This document shows, piece after piece, positions 1 through 8,091 of a stretch of DNA of 19,364 nt. The position numbers and the translations under genes are program-made. The stretch comes from Lachnospiraceae bacterium (GTDB lineage: Bacteria > Bacillota > Clostridia > Lachnospirales > Lachnospiraceae): the NCBI GenBank assembly GCA_900771995.1, contig CAAGQC010000069.1:1-19364 (forward strand), given 5' to 3'. Every line of letters starts with the position of its first letter. The first letter of the stretch is position 1. A model generated the notes under the pieces. It ran no database searches and was not told the origin of the DNA. It saw only the letters and a program-made list of their open reading frames with translations.

Positions 1-1
1 A

Positions 2-853
2 AATATGACCCGCCCCATCGAACGGATGAATACTGCCATGCGTACGCTGCAGGAAGGAGACCTCACCGTCCGGATCGCTTCCGACAGGGAGGACGAGCTG
101 GGACAGATGTCCAGGAACTTCAATATCATGGCCAACGAACTGGAACAGAGCGTGCAGGATAAGGTGGAGAAGCAGAAGGAACTGAATGCCTCTCACATTG
201 CCATGATGCAGGCGCAGCTGAATCCCCATTTCCTGTATAACACGCTGGATACCATGAAATGGGTGGCGAAGGCCAATCATATCCCGGAGATCGCCACCAT
301 GGCGGCCGGACTGGCGAAGATCCTGCGGACCAGTATTTCCAAGAGACAGTTCATCTATCTGAAGGAGGAACTGGAACTGGTGAACTGTTATGTAGATATC
401 CAGAAGATCCGTTTCAACGATAAGTTTACGTATTCCGTGGAACTGAAAGAGGGACTGGAGGAATGTGTGATCCCGAAGCTGATCATACAGCCCATTGTAG
501 AGAATTCGGTACTGCACGGACTCAAAGAGAGTGAAGAGGGAAATATCCGGGTGCGTATCACGGAGAAGGACAGCGTGCTCTGCATCGAAGTGACGGATGA
601 TGGCTGTGGTGCACCCAAAGAACGGATGGATGCCATCAATCACAGAAGACAGGAACAGCTGGTGGGCCATATCGGTGTCTCCAATGTGGACACCATTATC
701 CGGCTGACTTACGGCGAGGAGTACGGCATCCATATGGAGAGCCTTACCGAAAACGGTGAAAATGGCACAGATAGACAGGAAACAGAAGACGAAAGCGCAG
801 TCCACGGCACGAAGGTGACACTGCGGCTGCCGGCAAAATACGGCGAGGTGTGA
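2..853 (+). CDS. Sensor histidine kinase, YesM-like (5' end outside window)
   Basis: This is the C-terminal part of a membrane sensor kinase that would autophosphorylate on His and pass the phosphate to the regulator encoded 4 bp downstream. The reading frame is open to the left edge, so the N-terminal sensor and membrane segments are missing. Counting from the first visible Met at base 5, residues 1-50 are a HAMP domain (TRPIERMN, then GDLTVRI, then DELGQMS). Residues 72-83 are the His-kinase motif LNPHFLYNTLDT, with His75 as the likely phosphoacceptor. The N box is IVENSVLHG (164-172), the G1 box is DDGCGAP, and the G2 region is GHIGVSNVDTIIRL. This motif order is typical of the LytS/YesM family. 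The stretch between the G2 region and the last strand (about 247-267) is longer and more acidic than usual. It probably controls the adjacent ABC importer; the stimulus is unknown. Confidence 0.93.
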   Translation, partial: NMTRPIERMNTAMRTLQEGDLTVRIASDREDELGQMSRNFNIMANELEQSVQDKVEKQKELNASHIAMMQAQLNPHFLYNTLDTMKWVAKANHIPEIATMAAGLAKILRTSISKRQFIYLKEELELVNCYVDIQKIRFNDKFTYSVELKEGLEECVIPKLIIQPIVENSVLHGLKESEEGNIRVRITEKDSVLCIEVTDDGCGAPKERMDAINHRRQEQLVGHIGVSNVDTIIRLTYGEEYGIHMESLTENGENGTDRQETEDESAVHGTKVTLRLPAKYGEV

Positions 854-857
854 GAGT

Positions 858-1622
858 ATGTATAAAGTAATTGTGATCGATGATGAGACACTGGTGCGCA
901 GAGGCATTGTGATGGAGACCGACTGGCAGGCACTGAACTGTGTGGTGGTGGCGGAAGCCGGCAACGGGGTCGAAGGACTGGAAGCGGTGCGGAAGTATCA
1001 TCCGGATCTGCTGATCTGTGACATCCGCATGCCCAAAATGGACGGCATAGAGATGCTGAAGGAGCTGCGGGCGGAGGACAATGATGTGAGTGTGATCTTC
1101 CTGACTGCCTACAGCGAATTTTCCTATGCCCAGAATGCCTTGAAACTGCTGGCCAGTGACTATCTGCTAAAGCCTTTCGGAGACGGAGAACTGGAACAGG
1201 CGGTGAAGGCTGCGTTGGAGAAACGGAAAAAGACCCAGGAAAAAGAGGAAAACAGCAGGGAAGAGCAGCTGCCGGAACTGGTGCTGAATAAAGGAGACAA
1301 GAGTAAGTATGTCATGGCGGCTGTGGATTATATCACGGGACATTATGGAGACCCGGAACTGTGCGTGGCAGAGATCGCAGAGCATCTGGGGATCAGCGAG
1401 GGACACCTGAGCCACACCTTCAAAAAAGAGACGGACTATACCGTGGCGGCCTATATTACCAGAGTGCGGATGCGTACTGCCATGAAATTATTGAGTGACT
1501 GCCGGAACAAAGTCTATGAAGTGGCAGAGCAGGTGGGGTATCGTGATGTTGCACATTTTTCCAGCAGCTTTAAGCGGATTGTCGGGATCACCCCCTCGGA
1601 ATATCAGGACAGAAGCATGTAA
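858..1622 (+). CDS. Response regulator, receiver plus AraC-type HTH (YesN-like)
   Basis: This is the cognate DNA-binding regulator of the upstream kinase. Residues 1-122 form a CheY-like receiver with the acidic pair D8/D9, phosphoacceptor D55 in CDIRMPKMDG, switch residue T83 and K105 in LLKPF. A charged linker follows (about 123-145). Residues 150-254 form a two-helix-turn-helix AraC/XylS domain, with VAEIAEHLGISEGHLSHTFK as the first HTH and the characteristic GYRDVAHFSSSFKRIVGITPSEY at the end. At 254 residues it is compact compared with many YesN proteins, which carry a long middle region, and every key residue is present. The ATG at 858 is preceded by a purine-rich stretch overlapping the kinase stop, so translation is probably coupled. 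Direct repeats just after its stop codon are plausible target sites controlling the ABC genes. Confidence 0.95.
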   Translation: MYKVIVIDDETLVRRGIVMETDWQALNCVVVAEAGNGVEGLEAVRKYHPDLLICDIRMPKMDGIEMLKELRAEDNDVSVIFLTAYSEFSYAQNALKLLASDYLLKPFGDGELEQAVKAALEKRKKTQEKEENSREEQLPELVLNKGDKSKYVMAAVDYITGHYGDPELCVAEIAEHLGISEGHLSHTFKKETDYTVAAYITRVRMRTAMKLLSDCRNKVYEVAEQVGYRDVAHFSSSFKRIVGITPSEYQDRSM

Positions 1623-1660
1623 AAATGCAAAAATGCACAAACAAAGCAGTGAAAAAGCAG
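1621..1660 (+). promoter_or_regulatory. Paired direct repeats, candidate AraC-type operator
   Basis: Two adjacent copies of AAAAATGC (1621-1628 and 1629-1636) are followed by two copies of AAAGCAG whose starts are 11 bp apart (1643-1649 and 1654-1660). Direct repeats about one helical turn apart upstream of a promoter are the usual layout for AraC-family activator sites. Assignment to the neighbouring regulator is inferred from position. The stretch is A-rich, so chance repetition is possible. Confidence 0.35.
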
Positions 1661-1708
1661 AAAAATTATACACAATATCAGAAATATTAAAATAATAACA
1701 GCTTTGCC

Positions 1709-1740
1709 TTATACAAATTGCTGAACTCCCAACGTATAAT
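1709..1740 (+). promoter_or_regulatory. Candidate promoter for the ABC importer genes
   Basis: There is a perfect -10 hexamer TATAAT at 1735-1740, 87 bp before the binding-protein start. No good -35 lies at 17 bp (TACAAA at 1712-1717; TTATAC at 1709-1714 would give a 20 bp spacer). A strong -10 with a poor -35 fits a promoter that needs an activator, consistent with the AraC-type regulator just upstream. The start of transcription is not verified. Confidence 0.5.
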
Positions 1741-1826
1741 AGAGACATCAGAACGGAAGTGGTGGACATAGAATTATGGAGACCATGAAGGGTTAAAAAA
1801 CACAATGTCAAAAGGGAGGACAGCGT

Positions 1827-3251
1827 ATGAAGAAAAGAGTAGTATCGTTACTGATGGTCTGTGCAATGAGCGTGGGATTGTTGGCCGGATGCGGCAGCAG
1901 CGAGACACAGAACCAGGCAACCGGAAGCGCAGACAACACACAGACAGCCGGAACCGAGGTGGCGGCAGAGACCAAGACACCGGAGGCAGCCGACGACGCA
2001 AATCTTACAGCAACACAGCAGATCATAAAACAGGCAGAAGGAATGACACTGGAAGAACTGGCACAGAAGGCCATTGAAGAATCCAACGGCAAGACCTTTT
2101 ACGGCGTAGGTAACTCCAGCCGTGGTAAAGCAGCACTTCCCCTGTTCATCGAGTATCTGCAGTCTATCGATCCTTCTTACAGCATGGAATTCGACTGGCA
2201 GCAGCCCAAGAACAACAAAATCTTCGAGCAGCTGACCGCAGATTCCCTGAAACCGGAAGGAACCTTCGCAATGACTTTGATCCAGGATGGTAATCAGATC
2301 GAATCCAAGATGACACAGACCGGAATACTGGATACCTTCATTCCCAAGGAGTGGGCAGAAGCCAACGGAACCACACCCGATGCGGTGGACGGTTATCTGG
2401 CATTACAGACACTGAACAAGGTGTTCGAGTACAACTGCACCGGTGACAAAGTATATGACAACTGCTGGGACTTCGTAGCAGAAGATACCCACGCACTGTT
2501 TATGGATATTGACTCCGAAGTCGTAGGTAAGAACTTCCTGTACATGCTGACCGAGGACAAATATGCAGCCATGTTAAAGGATGCTTTCAATGCATTACCC
2601 GCCGACGAGCAGGCTTACTTCCAGCCCACCATCGATGAGATGGAATCCGAAGCAAACGATCTCGGTCTGGGAGCCGATGGCAAATATGCACTGGCATGGA
2701 TCAAACTCTGGGTAGGCAGCTACAATGCACAGACCGATGACGGACCTATCTGTAATACACTGGTATCCGATTCTGCTACCGATCAGTGCGGACTGTTAGT
2801 ATACAGTAAACTGCGTTCCGTAGAAGAATCCGCAGGCGTATCCGTGAACAATATCAAGGTTGCAGCTTATCAGGATGGTTATCAGGGAATCGGCGGTTAC
2901 GGTTACTGCCATTACCTCTTCGTAACAGATAACAGCCCGCTGCCCTGGACCGCATGTGCCTTTATCGCATACATGACCTGTACCGAAGATGGTTTCAGCG
3001 CATGGGGCAAAGACATGGGTGGTTATTCCGCTAACCCCGAAGTAGCCAAGGCAATCGAAGCTACCTATCAGCACAGCACCGGCGGTAACGATGAGAACGG
3101 CAATGTCGTATATGAAAGCAAGAACGACAGAGGCTTCGACTGGTGGTCCACCGATGGTGAACTGGTACTGGAAGATCCCGAGTACTGCGCATCCGTTTCC
3201 TTCACCGTAGGAAGCTGGATCGAACTGTTACCGAAGTACACCGCTGAATAA
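1827..3251 (+). CDS. ABC importer extracellular substrate-binding lipoprotein
   Basis: This is a surface-anchored binding protein that should capture the substrate and deliver it to the permease encoded next. The N-terminus is a classic lipoprotein signal: MKKR, a hydrophobic stretch, then the lipobox LAGC with Cys22 as lipidation site. A Ser/Thr/Ala/Asp-rich tether follows to about residue 60. The body (60-474) resembles the iron/thiamine/phosphosugar-type solute-binding fold, with an early GNSSRGKAAL motif and a TGILDTFIPKEW segment. That family assignment also leans on the type of permease encoded downstream. The length of 474 residues is larger than the usual 330-360 of Fe3+-type binding proteins. 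The start at 1827 is set by the AAAGGGAGG ribosome binding site and the signal peptide. The substrate cannot be assigned from sequence. Confidence 0.88.
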   Translation: MKKRVVSLLMVCAMSVGLLAGCGSSETQNQATGSADNTQTAGTEVAAETKTPEAADDANLTATQQIIKQAEGMTLEELAQKAIEESNGKTFYGVGNSSRGKAALPLFIEYLQSIDPSYSMEFDWQQPKNNKIFEQLTADSLKPEGTFAMTLIQDGNQIESKMTQTGILDTFIPKEWAEANGTTPDAVDGYLALQTLNKVFEYNCTGDKVYDNCWDFVAEDTHALFMDIDSEVVGKNFLYMLTEDKYAAMLKDAFNALPADEQAYFQPTIDEMESEANDLGLGADGKYALAWIKLWVGSYNAQTDDGPICNTLVSDSATDQCGLLVYSKLRSVEESAGVSVNNIKVAAYQDGYQGIGGYGYCHYLFVTDNSPLPWTACAFIAYMTCTEDGFSAWGKDMGGYSANPEVAKAIEATYQHSTGGNDENGNVVYESKNDRGFDWWSTDGELVLEDPEYCASVSFTVGSWIELLPKYTAE

Positions 3252-3273
3252 AGCATATTAAAAAGTGACAGAT

Positions 3274-3311
3274 TCCCGCGGAGGTGAAAGGAGCTCTTTC
3301 CCTCCGCGGAA
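3274..3311 (+). promoter_or_regulatory. Intercistronic hairpin between binding-protein and permease genes
   Basis: A perfect 9 bp inverted repeat CCGCGGAGG (3276-3284) / CCTCCGCGG (3301-3309) encloses a second stem GAAAG (3286-3290) / CTTTC (3296-3300) around a 5-nt loop, with one bulged base at 3285. No U-tract follows, so it is unlikely to be a full intrinsic terminator. In ABC operons such structures often protect the 3' end of the binding-protein message, giving it a higher dose than the membrane parts. That role is inferred here. Confidence 0.7.
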
Positions 3312-3355
3312 ATGCACTACAGGACATAAGCTTGTATTGGGAAGAGAGGTAGACC

Positions 3356-5185
3356 ATGAATCAGAGTGCCGCAAAAAAAACAAGCAAGATGGTGATTGTT
3401 CTGAACAAGATCAAGACGTACTTCTCCAAGCCACAAAATATCATTCTGCTTCTGTTTGGTATCACACTTACTTTTACCACAGTGGCACCCATCGTGGCTA
3501 TCGTCGAGGATACCTTCAAGATCCATCCGGGCACCATCGATGCACATCTTACCGGAAAGGCAGCCGGTTATTCTGTTGCCAACTATGTGGATCTGTTCAC
3601 CAGCAAACTGGCGAGAACGAATCTGTGGACACCGCTGTTAAATACCGTACTTCTGGCAGTTTTCACCTGCCTGATCTCCATTGTGTTCGGCGGAGTGTTC
3701 GCATTTTTGATCACAAGAACCAATTTAAAATGTAAAAAGTATTTAAGTTCCATTTTTATTTTCCCCTACATCATGCCTCAGTGGACACTGGCAGTAGTGT
3801 GGCAGAATGTTTTCAACAGTAATGCCGTCACCGGAACCTCCAACGGCCTGCTGGCTTCGCTTTTTAACATTACGATGCCGAAATGGTGGTGCCTGGGACT
3901 CTTCCCCAGTGCGGTGGTGCTGGGACTGCATTATGCCCCCTTTGCCTACATATTGATCGGTGGCATCTTCCGCAATATGGATGCCAATCTGGAGGAAGCG
4001 GCGACGATCCTGGATACCCCGAAGTGGAAGACCATGTTCCGGATTACCTTACCCATGGTAAAGCCGGCCATCCTCTCCACCATCCTTCTGGTATTCGGAA
4101 GCGCCATGGGAAGTTACCCCGTACCTCATTACTTAGGACTGACCACACTGTCCACCAAGTACATCTCCATGAACTCCAAGTATACCGGGGAAGCCAGTAT
4201 CCTTGCCATTATCATGATGATCTTCGGTGTGGCGATCCTGTTAATGAACCAGATGAGCTTAAAGAGCCGCAAGAATTATACGACCGTTACCGGTAAATCC
4301 GGACAGATCTCCAAGATCAATCTGGGAAAAGTCGGAAAATACCTGATCGCGGTGATCCTAATTGTTATTACCTTCTTCACCAGTATTTTCCCGATCCTGT
4401 CCTTCGCACTGGAGACCTTCCTTCCGAACCCGGGAGACTACAGCTTCCTGTACACCATGGATCCCAGCGCACTGACCACCAAGTGGTGGCTGACAGATAA
4501 CAACGGAGCCGGCGCCCTGTACGGACAGCCCGGTATTCTCCACAATCCGCTGATCTGGAGAGCTTTCAAGGGAACGATGTTAGTGGCTGTCTGCTGTGCC
4601 CTGATCGCAGGTACCATCGGTACACTAATCGGCTATGCAGTATCCAAGAACCGGAGAAGCAAGTGGGCGAATTACGTCAACGGTGTGGCATTCCTGCCGT
4701 ACCTGATGCCGTCCCTGGCCGTCGGCGCAGCTTTCTTCATCCTGTTCTCCAATGACAAGATCAACCTGTTCAACACCTATACGCTGTTGATCATCGCAGG
4801 TGTGATCAAGTACATTCCTTTCGCCAGCAGAAGCGCATTGAACTCCATGCTGCAGCTGTCGGGAGAGATCGAGGAAGCGGCCATTATCCAGGATATTCCC
4901 TGGTACAAGAGAATGCTCCGGATCATCATTCCGATCCAGAAGTCTTCCATCATCAACGGATATATGCTTCCGTTCATGACCTGCCTGCGAGAGCTGTCTC
5001 TGTTCTTACTGTTATGTACTCAGGGCTTCATCCTCTCCACAACACTGGATTATTTTGATGAAATGGGACTGTATGCATTCTCCAGCGCCATCAACCTGAT
5101 CCTGATCGTAACGATCCTGCTCTTTAACACTTTGGTAAATAAACTGACCGGGTCCAGCCTGGACGAAGGTATCGGAGGTAAATAA
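3356..5185 (+). CDS. ABC importer permease, two fused transmembrane domains (FbpB/ThiP-type)
   Basis: This is the membrane channel of the importer. A single 609-residue chain carries two complete binding-protein-dependent permease domains. The EAA coupling loop appears twice: EEAATILDTPKWKTMFRITLP at about 213-233 and EEAAIIQDIPWYKRMLRIIIP at about 505-525. Each is preceded by hydrophobic spans, and the halves are joined by a basic linker near residue 300. About twelve membrane segments are expected. One-chain double permeases are typical of the iron(III), thiamine and phosphosugar/phosphonate importers and unlike the two-gene MalF/MalG arrangement. The ATG at 3356 has an AGAGG-type ribosome binding site. 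The gene ends 2 bp before the ATPase start, and GGAGG within its last codons serves that gene, so the two are translationally linked. Confidence 0.92.
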   Translation: MNQSAAKKTSKMVIVLNKIKTYFSKPQNIILLLFGITLTFTTVAPIVAIVEDTFKIHPGTIDAHLTGKAAGYSVANYVDLFTSKLARTNLWTPLLNTVLLAVFTCLISIVFGGVFAFLITRTNLKCKKYLSSIFIFPYIMPQWTLAVVWQNVFNSNAVTGTSNGLLASLFNITMPKWWCLGLFPSAVVLGLHYAPFAYILIGGIFRNMDANLEEAATILDTPKWKTMFRITLPMVKPAILSTILLVFGSAMGSYPVPHYLGLTTLSTKYISMNSKYTGEASILAIIMMIFGVAILLMNQMSLKSRKNYTTVTGKSGQISKINLGKVGKYLIAVILIVITFFTSIFPILSFALETFLPNPGDYSFLYTMDPSALTTKWWLTDNNGAGALYGQPGILHNPLIWRAFKGTMLVAVCCALIAGTIGTLIGYAVSKNRRSKWANYVNGVAFLPYLMPSLAVGAAFFILFSNDKINLFNTYTLLIIAGVIKYIPFASRSALNSMLQLSGEIEEAAIIQDIPWYKRMLRIIIPIQKSSIINGYMLPFMTCLRELSLFLLLCTQGFILSTTLDYFDEMGLYAFSSAINLILIVTILLFNTLVNKLTGSSLDEGIGGK

Positions 5186-5187
5186 CT

Positions 5188-6834
5188 ATGCCGGAAATTA
5201 AATTAACACATGTTACAAAACGTTGGGGTAAGTTCTATGCGGTAGATGATCTGAGTCTGGATATGGAGGACAATTCCTTTATCACATTGCTGGGACCCTC
5301 CGGCTGTGGTAAGACCACTACCTTACGTATGATCGCTGGTCTGGAGACACCTACCAGCGGCCAGATCAAGATCGGAGACCGGGTGGTATTCGACAGTGAG
5401 GCAGGCATCAATGTGCCCGCCAACAAGAGAAAAGTCGGTTTCCTGTTCCAGAACTACGCGCTGTGGCCGAACATGACCGTCTACCAGAACATTTCTTTCG
5501 GACTGGGCAACATCAAAGAAGAACTGCCTGTCATCGATGAGGAAGCCAGAGCCTTGAAGAGTACGATCAAGGCACTGGAGAATCCGGGAGAACTGGTGAA
5601 GCTCATTGAGGAATGTAGAGATAAAAAGGGAAAATTAGACCTGGATATGGTCTATCTGAAGCTGATCGATAATTACACCATTTCTATTTATACTGCAAAG
5701 GAACTGTATAATTACAAGCTCCATGAGGCAGCAGACAAAGAAAGTGCCGCAAAGCAAAAGAAGCAGGAACTGACTGCAAAATGGGACAGCATCCTGGCAG
5801 GTCATAAGGAAAAAGGGGAAGAGCTTAACGAAAAATTCGAAGTTGTATCCGATGGTAAGGTAGTAACCAAGGTCAGAAAATATTCCAAAGAAGAGATCGA
5901 TCTGGCAGTACGCCGGGTATCCCGAATCGTTAAGATTGGCATGTTCATGAACCGTTATCCGGCAGAACTGTCCGGTGGACAGCAGCAGAGAGTTGCCATT
6001 GCCAGAACACTGGCACCGGAACCCCAGGTATTGTTCATGGATGAGCCGCTGTCCAACCTGGATGCGAAACTCCGTCTGGAAATGAGATATGAGTTACAGC
6101 GTCTGCATGTGGAGACCGGAAGCACCTTCGTATATGTAACGCATGACCAGATGGAAGCTATGACATTGGCAACGAAGATCTGTCTGATCAACAACGGCGT
6201 ATTGCAGCAGTATGAGCCCCCTCTGTCTGTATACAGCAGACCGAACAATCTGTTCGTGGCGGACTTCGTGGGCAATCCCTCCATCAATTTCATTGAAGCG
6301 AAGGGTGTGCAGAACGAAAAAGGCGACGTGGATGTGACCATTCTGGAGGACAGAAAGGCACAGTTTGTTCCGAAGGAGCCTCTGGATCTGCAGAGATGGT
6401 TCGCCGAAAGGGATAAGCGCGAAGCCGACGAGGCAGCCCGTCACAAGGCACAGATGATGGATAAGAAAGCAGTGGAGAAGTCCAATAAGGATGAGGTATT
6501 CAAATATCACATCGCCAGAGTAAATGAGGATGATTATGCATTACAGGAAGCTCCAGTGATCACCAACGAAGATTTTGTCATCGGGGTACGTCCCGAGGCA
6601 TTGCAGCTGCATGATGGTGCGGGACTGGATGGTGTGATCTACGGTGCCATGCCCACCGGTATGGAATCCACCATCAAGCTTCGCATCGGTGATTTCCTGT
6701 TGACCGGAGTAGTCTTCGGCAATACCGCTTACAAGATCGGTCAGGAAGTAAAATTTGAGATCGGCGGCGAGGATATCCTGTTATTTGACAGAAAATCCGG
6801 CAGACTCATTGCGGCGGGAAGCTTACAGGTATAG
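5188..6834 (+). CDS. ABC importer ATPase with large insertion in the helical subdomain
   Basis: This is the energy-coupling subunit of the importer (548 residues; family members are usually 340-380). Motifs, in order, are Walker A GPSGCGKTT (36-44), Q-loop Gln88 in FLFQNYALWP, signature LSGGQ (261-265), Walker B VLFMDE (281-286), D-loop SNLD (289-292) and H-loop His319 in VTHDQMEAM. The Q-loop and signature lie 173 residues apart instead of about 50. Residues about 109-232 are an extra charged, mostly helical-looking block. The C-terminal TOBE-like region (about 365-548, with GVRPEAL at 466-472) also carries a charged segment around 400-455. All catalytic residues are intact and the frame is continuous, so the protein should be active. 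The extra block would lie in the subdomain that touches the permease, so a contact or regulatory role is possible (inference). Confidence 0.93.
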   Translation: MPEIKLTHVTKRWGKFYAVDDLSLDMEDNSFITLLGPSGCGKTTTLRMIAGLETPTSGQIKIGDRVVFDSEAGINVPANKRKVGFLFQNYALWPNMTVYQNISFGLGNIKEELPVIDEEARALKSTIKALENPGELVKLIEECRDKKGKLDLDMVYLKLIDNYTISIYTAKELYNYKLHEAADKESAAKQKKQELTAKWDSILAGHKEKGEELNEKFEVVSDGKVVTKVRKYSKEEIDLAVRRVSRIVKIGMFMNRYPAELSGGQQQRVAIARTLAPEPQVLFMDEPLSNLDAKLRLEMRYELQRLHVETGSTFVYVTHDQMEAMTLATKICLINNGVLQQYEPPLSVYSRPNNLFVADFVGNPSINFIEAKGVQNEKGDVDVTILEDRKAQFVPKEPLDLQRWFAERDKREADEAARHKAQMMDKKAVEKSNKDEVFKYHIARVNEDDYALQEAPVITNEDFVIGVRPEALQLHDGAGLDGVIYGAMPTGMESTIKLRIGDFLLTGVVFGNTAYKIGQEVKFEIGGEDILLFDRKSGRLIAAGSLQV

Positions 6835-6870
6835 CTTTTCCCCGGAAATACAAGACATTTCGGAACTTAT

Positions 6871-6920
6871 AAAACATATCGGAAGCGAGAGGAACAGACT
6901 CGTTTCCGGTATGTTTTTTT
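6871..6920 (+). terminator. Intrinsic terminator after the ABC importer operon
   Basis: A 19 bp stem (6871-6889 with 6899-6917) contains only two G-U wobbles, closes a 9-nt loop (6890-6898), and runs into an uninterrupted T-tract ending at 6920. This is a strong Rho-independent terminator. It separates the importer from the nuclease operon that follows. Confidence 0.92.
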
Positions 6921-6921
6921 G

Positions 6922-6950
6922 TTGTATCCAAAATAGGTTTCGTATATAAT
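6922..6950 (+). promoter_or_regulatory. Sigma-A type promoter of the SbcCD-like/chemoreceptor operon
   Basis: The -35 is TTGTAT (6922-6927) and the -10 is TATAAT (6945-6950), with a 17 bp spacer. It lies directly after the terminator and 37 bp before the nuclease start codon. Good match and position; not experimentally shown. Confidence 0.75.
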
Positions 6951-6987
6951 AGAGGGGAGTAAAAGACGTGAAAAGGGAGGCAGCAGA

Positions 6988-8091
6988 ATGAAGATCATCC
7001 ATTGCGCGGACATCCATCTGGATTCCAGAATGCGTGCAAATCTTACCAGAGAAAAAGCCAGAGAGCGCAGGACGGAACTGCTGACGACCTTTCGGAAAAT
7101 GGTGGAATATGCCACGTCCCATGAGGTGGATGCTATTCTCATTGCCGGGGATCTGTTCGATACGAAGAACGTATCGGCCACGGCAAGAAATGTGGTCAGA
7201 GATCTGATCACAGGCCATCCCGGAATTGCATTTTATTATTTGCAGGGGAATCACGACGAGGGAAGCTTTGCCGGAGGACTTTCACAGATTCCGGACAATC
7301 TCCACCTGTTTGACAGCAGATGGACCAGCTATCCTCTGGGAGAAAAGGTGTGCATCACTGGCGTGGAATTGAACCCGGAGAACAGCGGCAGCATCTACAA
7401 TACGTTGTCACTGGATGCGGATCGGATCAATATCGTTGTCCTGCACGGTCAGGAGTCGGAATACAGCGGGAAGGACAAGGCGGAGATCATTCATCTGACC
7501 GCCTTGAAGAACAAAGGCATTGACTATCTGGCCCTGGGCCATATTCATAGTTATAAGAAGGAACGTCTGGACGGCCGGGGCGTATACTGTTATCCCGGCT
7601 GCCTGGAAGGGCGCGGTTTTGATGAATGCGGAGAGCATGGATTCGTGGAGCTTTCTGTGGATGAGGCAGCAGGCACGATAGAGAGCAGTTTCGTTCCCTT
7701 TGCCTCCCGGAATCTGTATACCATTCCGGTGGATATCACAGGATGTATGTCTACCATGGAGATTCTGGAGCGCATGCAGGAAGAGACCGATGCGAGAAAT
7801 TACCCGGAGAAAAGTCTGGTAAAATATGAATTGACCGGTAAGGTCGATGTGGAAAGTGAGAAAGAAACAGACTTTTTATTGCGGCAGTTCAGCAATCGGT
7901 TTTATTTTGTGAAAATCAAGGACAACTCCCGATATCTGGTGGATTATGCTTCTTTTGCAAAGGACCTGTCCCTGAAGGGAGAATTCATCCGTACGGTCAT
8001 GGGCAGGGAGGATCTGTCGGAAGAAGATAAGGCGGCGGTGATCCATTACGGACTTCACGCACTGGCCGGAGAGGAGATCCTGGACACATGA
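6988..8091 (+). CDS. SbcD/YhaO-like metallophosphoesterase (DNA repair exonuclease family)
   Basis: This is a calcineurin-like metallophosphoesterase of the Mre11/SbcD branch, which in characterised members cuts DNA ends together with a Rad50/SbcC-type ATPase. The metal-binding motifs are all visible: D8-x-H10 in HCADIHLDS, G54-D55 in AGDLFD, G87-N88-H89-D90, H153 in VLHGQES and G184-H185-I186-H187. The core occupies about residues 1-220, and the remainder is the capping region plus a variable tail. At 367 residues it is in the usual size range. The ATG at 6988 follows AAAGGGAGG. Its stop overlaps the start of the ATPase gene by 4 bp, the typical arrangement of sbcD-sbcC and yhaO-yhaN pairs. 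The partner's membrane hairpin favours the YhaO type. Nuclease activity is inferred from family. Confidence 0.9.
   Translation: MKIIHCADIHLDSRMRANLTREKARERRTELLTTFRKMVEYATSHEVDAILIAGDLFDTKNVSATARNVVRDLITGHPGIAFYYLQGNHDEGSFAGGLSQIPDNLHLFDSRWTSYPLGEKVCITGVELNPENSGSIYNTLSLDADRINIVVLHGQESEYSGKDKAEIIHLTALKNKGIDYLALGHIHSYKKERLDGRGVYCYPGCLEGRGFDECGEHGFVELSVDEAAGTIESSFVPFASRNLYTIPVDITGCMSTMEILERMQEETDARNYPEKSLVKYELTGKVDVESEKETDFLLRQFSNRFYFVKIKDNSRYLVDYASFAKDLSLKGEFIRTVMGREDLSEEDKAAVIHYGLHALAGEEILDT

Noticed and set aside
1776..1796. Six-codon leader peptide (METMKG) before the binding-protein gene
   Set aside because: No ribosome binding site and no attenuator hairpin follow, so it is most likely chance.
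3265..3735. A 156-codon plus-strand open frame overlapping the permease start
   Set aside because: It runs out of frame through the permease N-terminus, includes the hairpin, has no ribosome binding site and reads as low-quality Ser/His/Arg-rich sequence.
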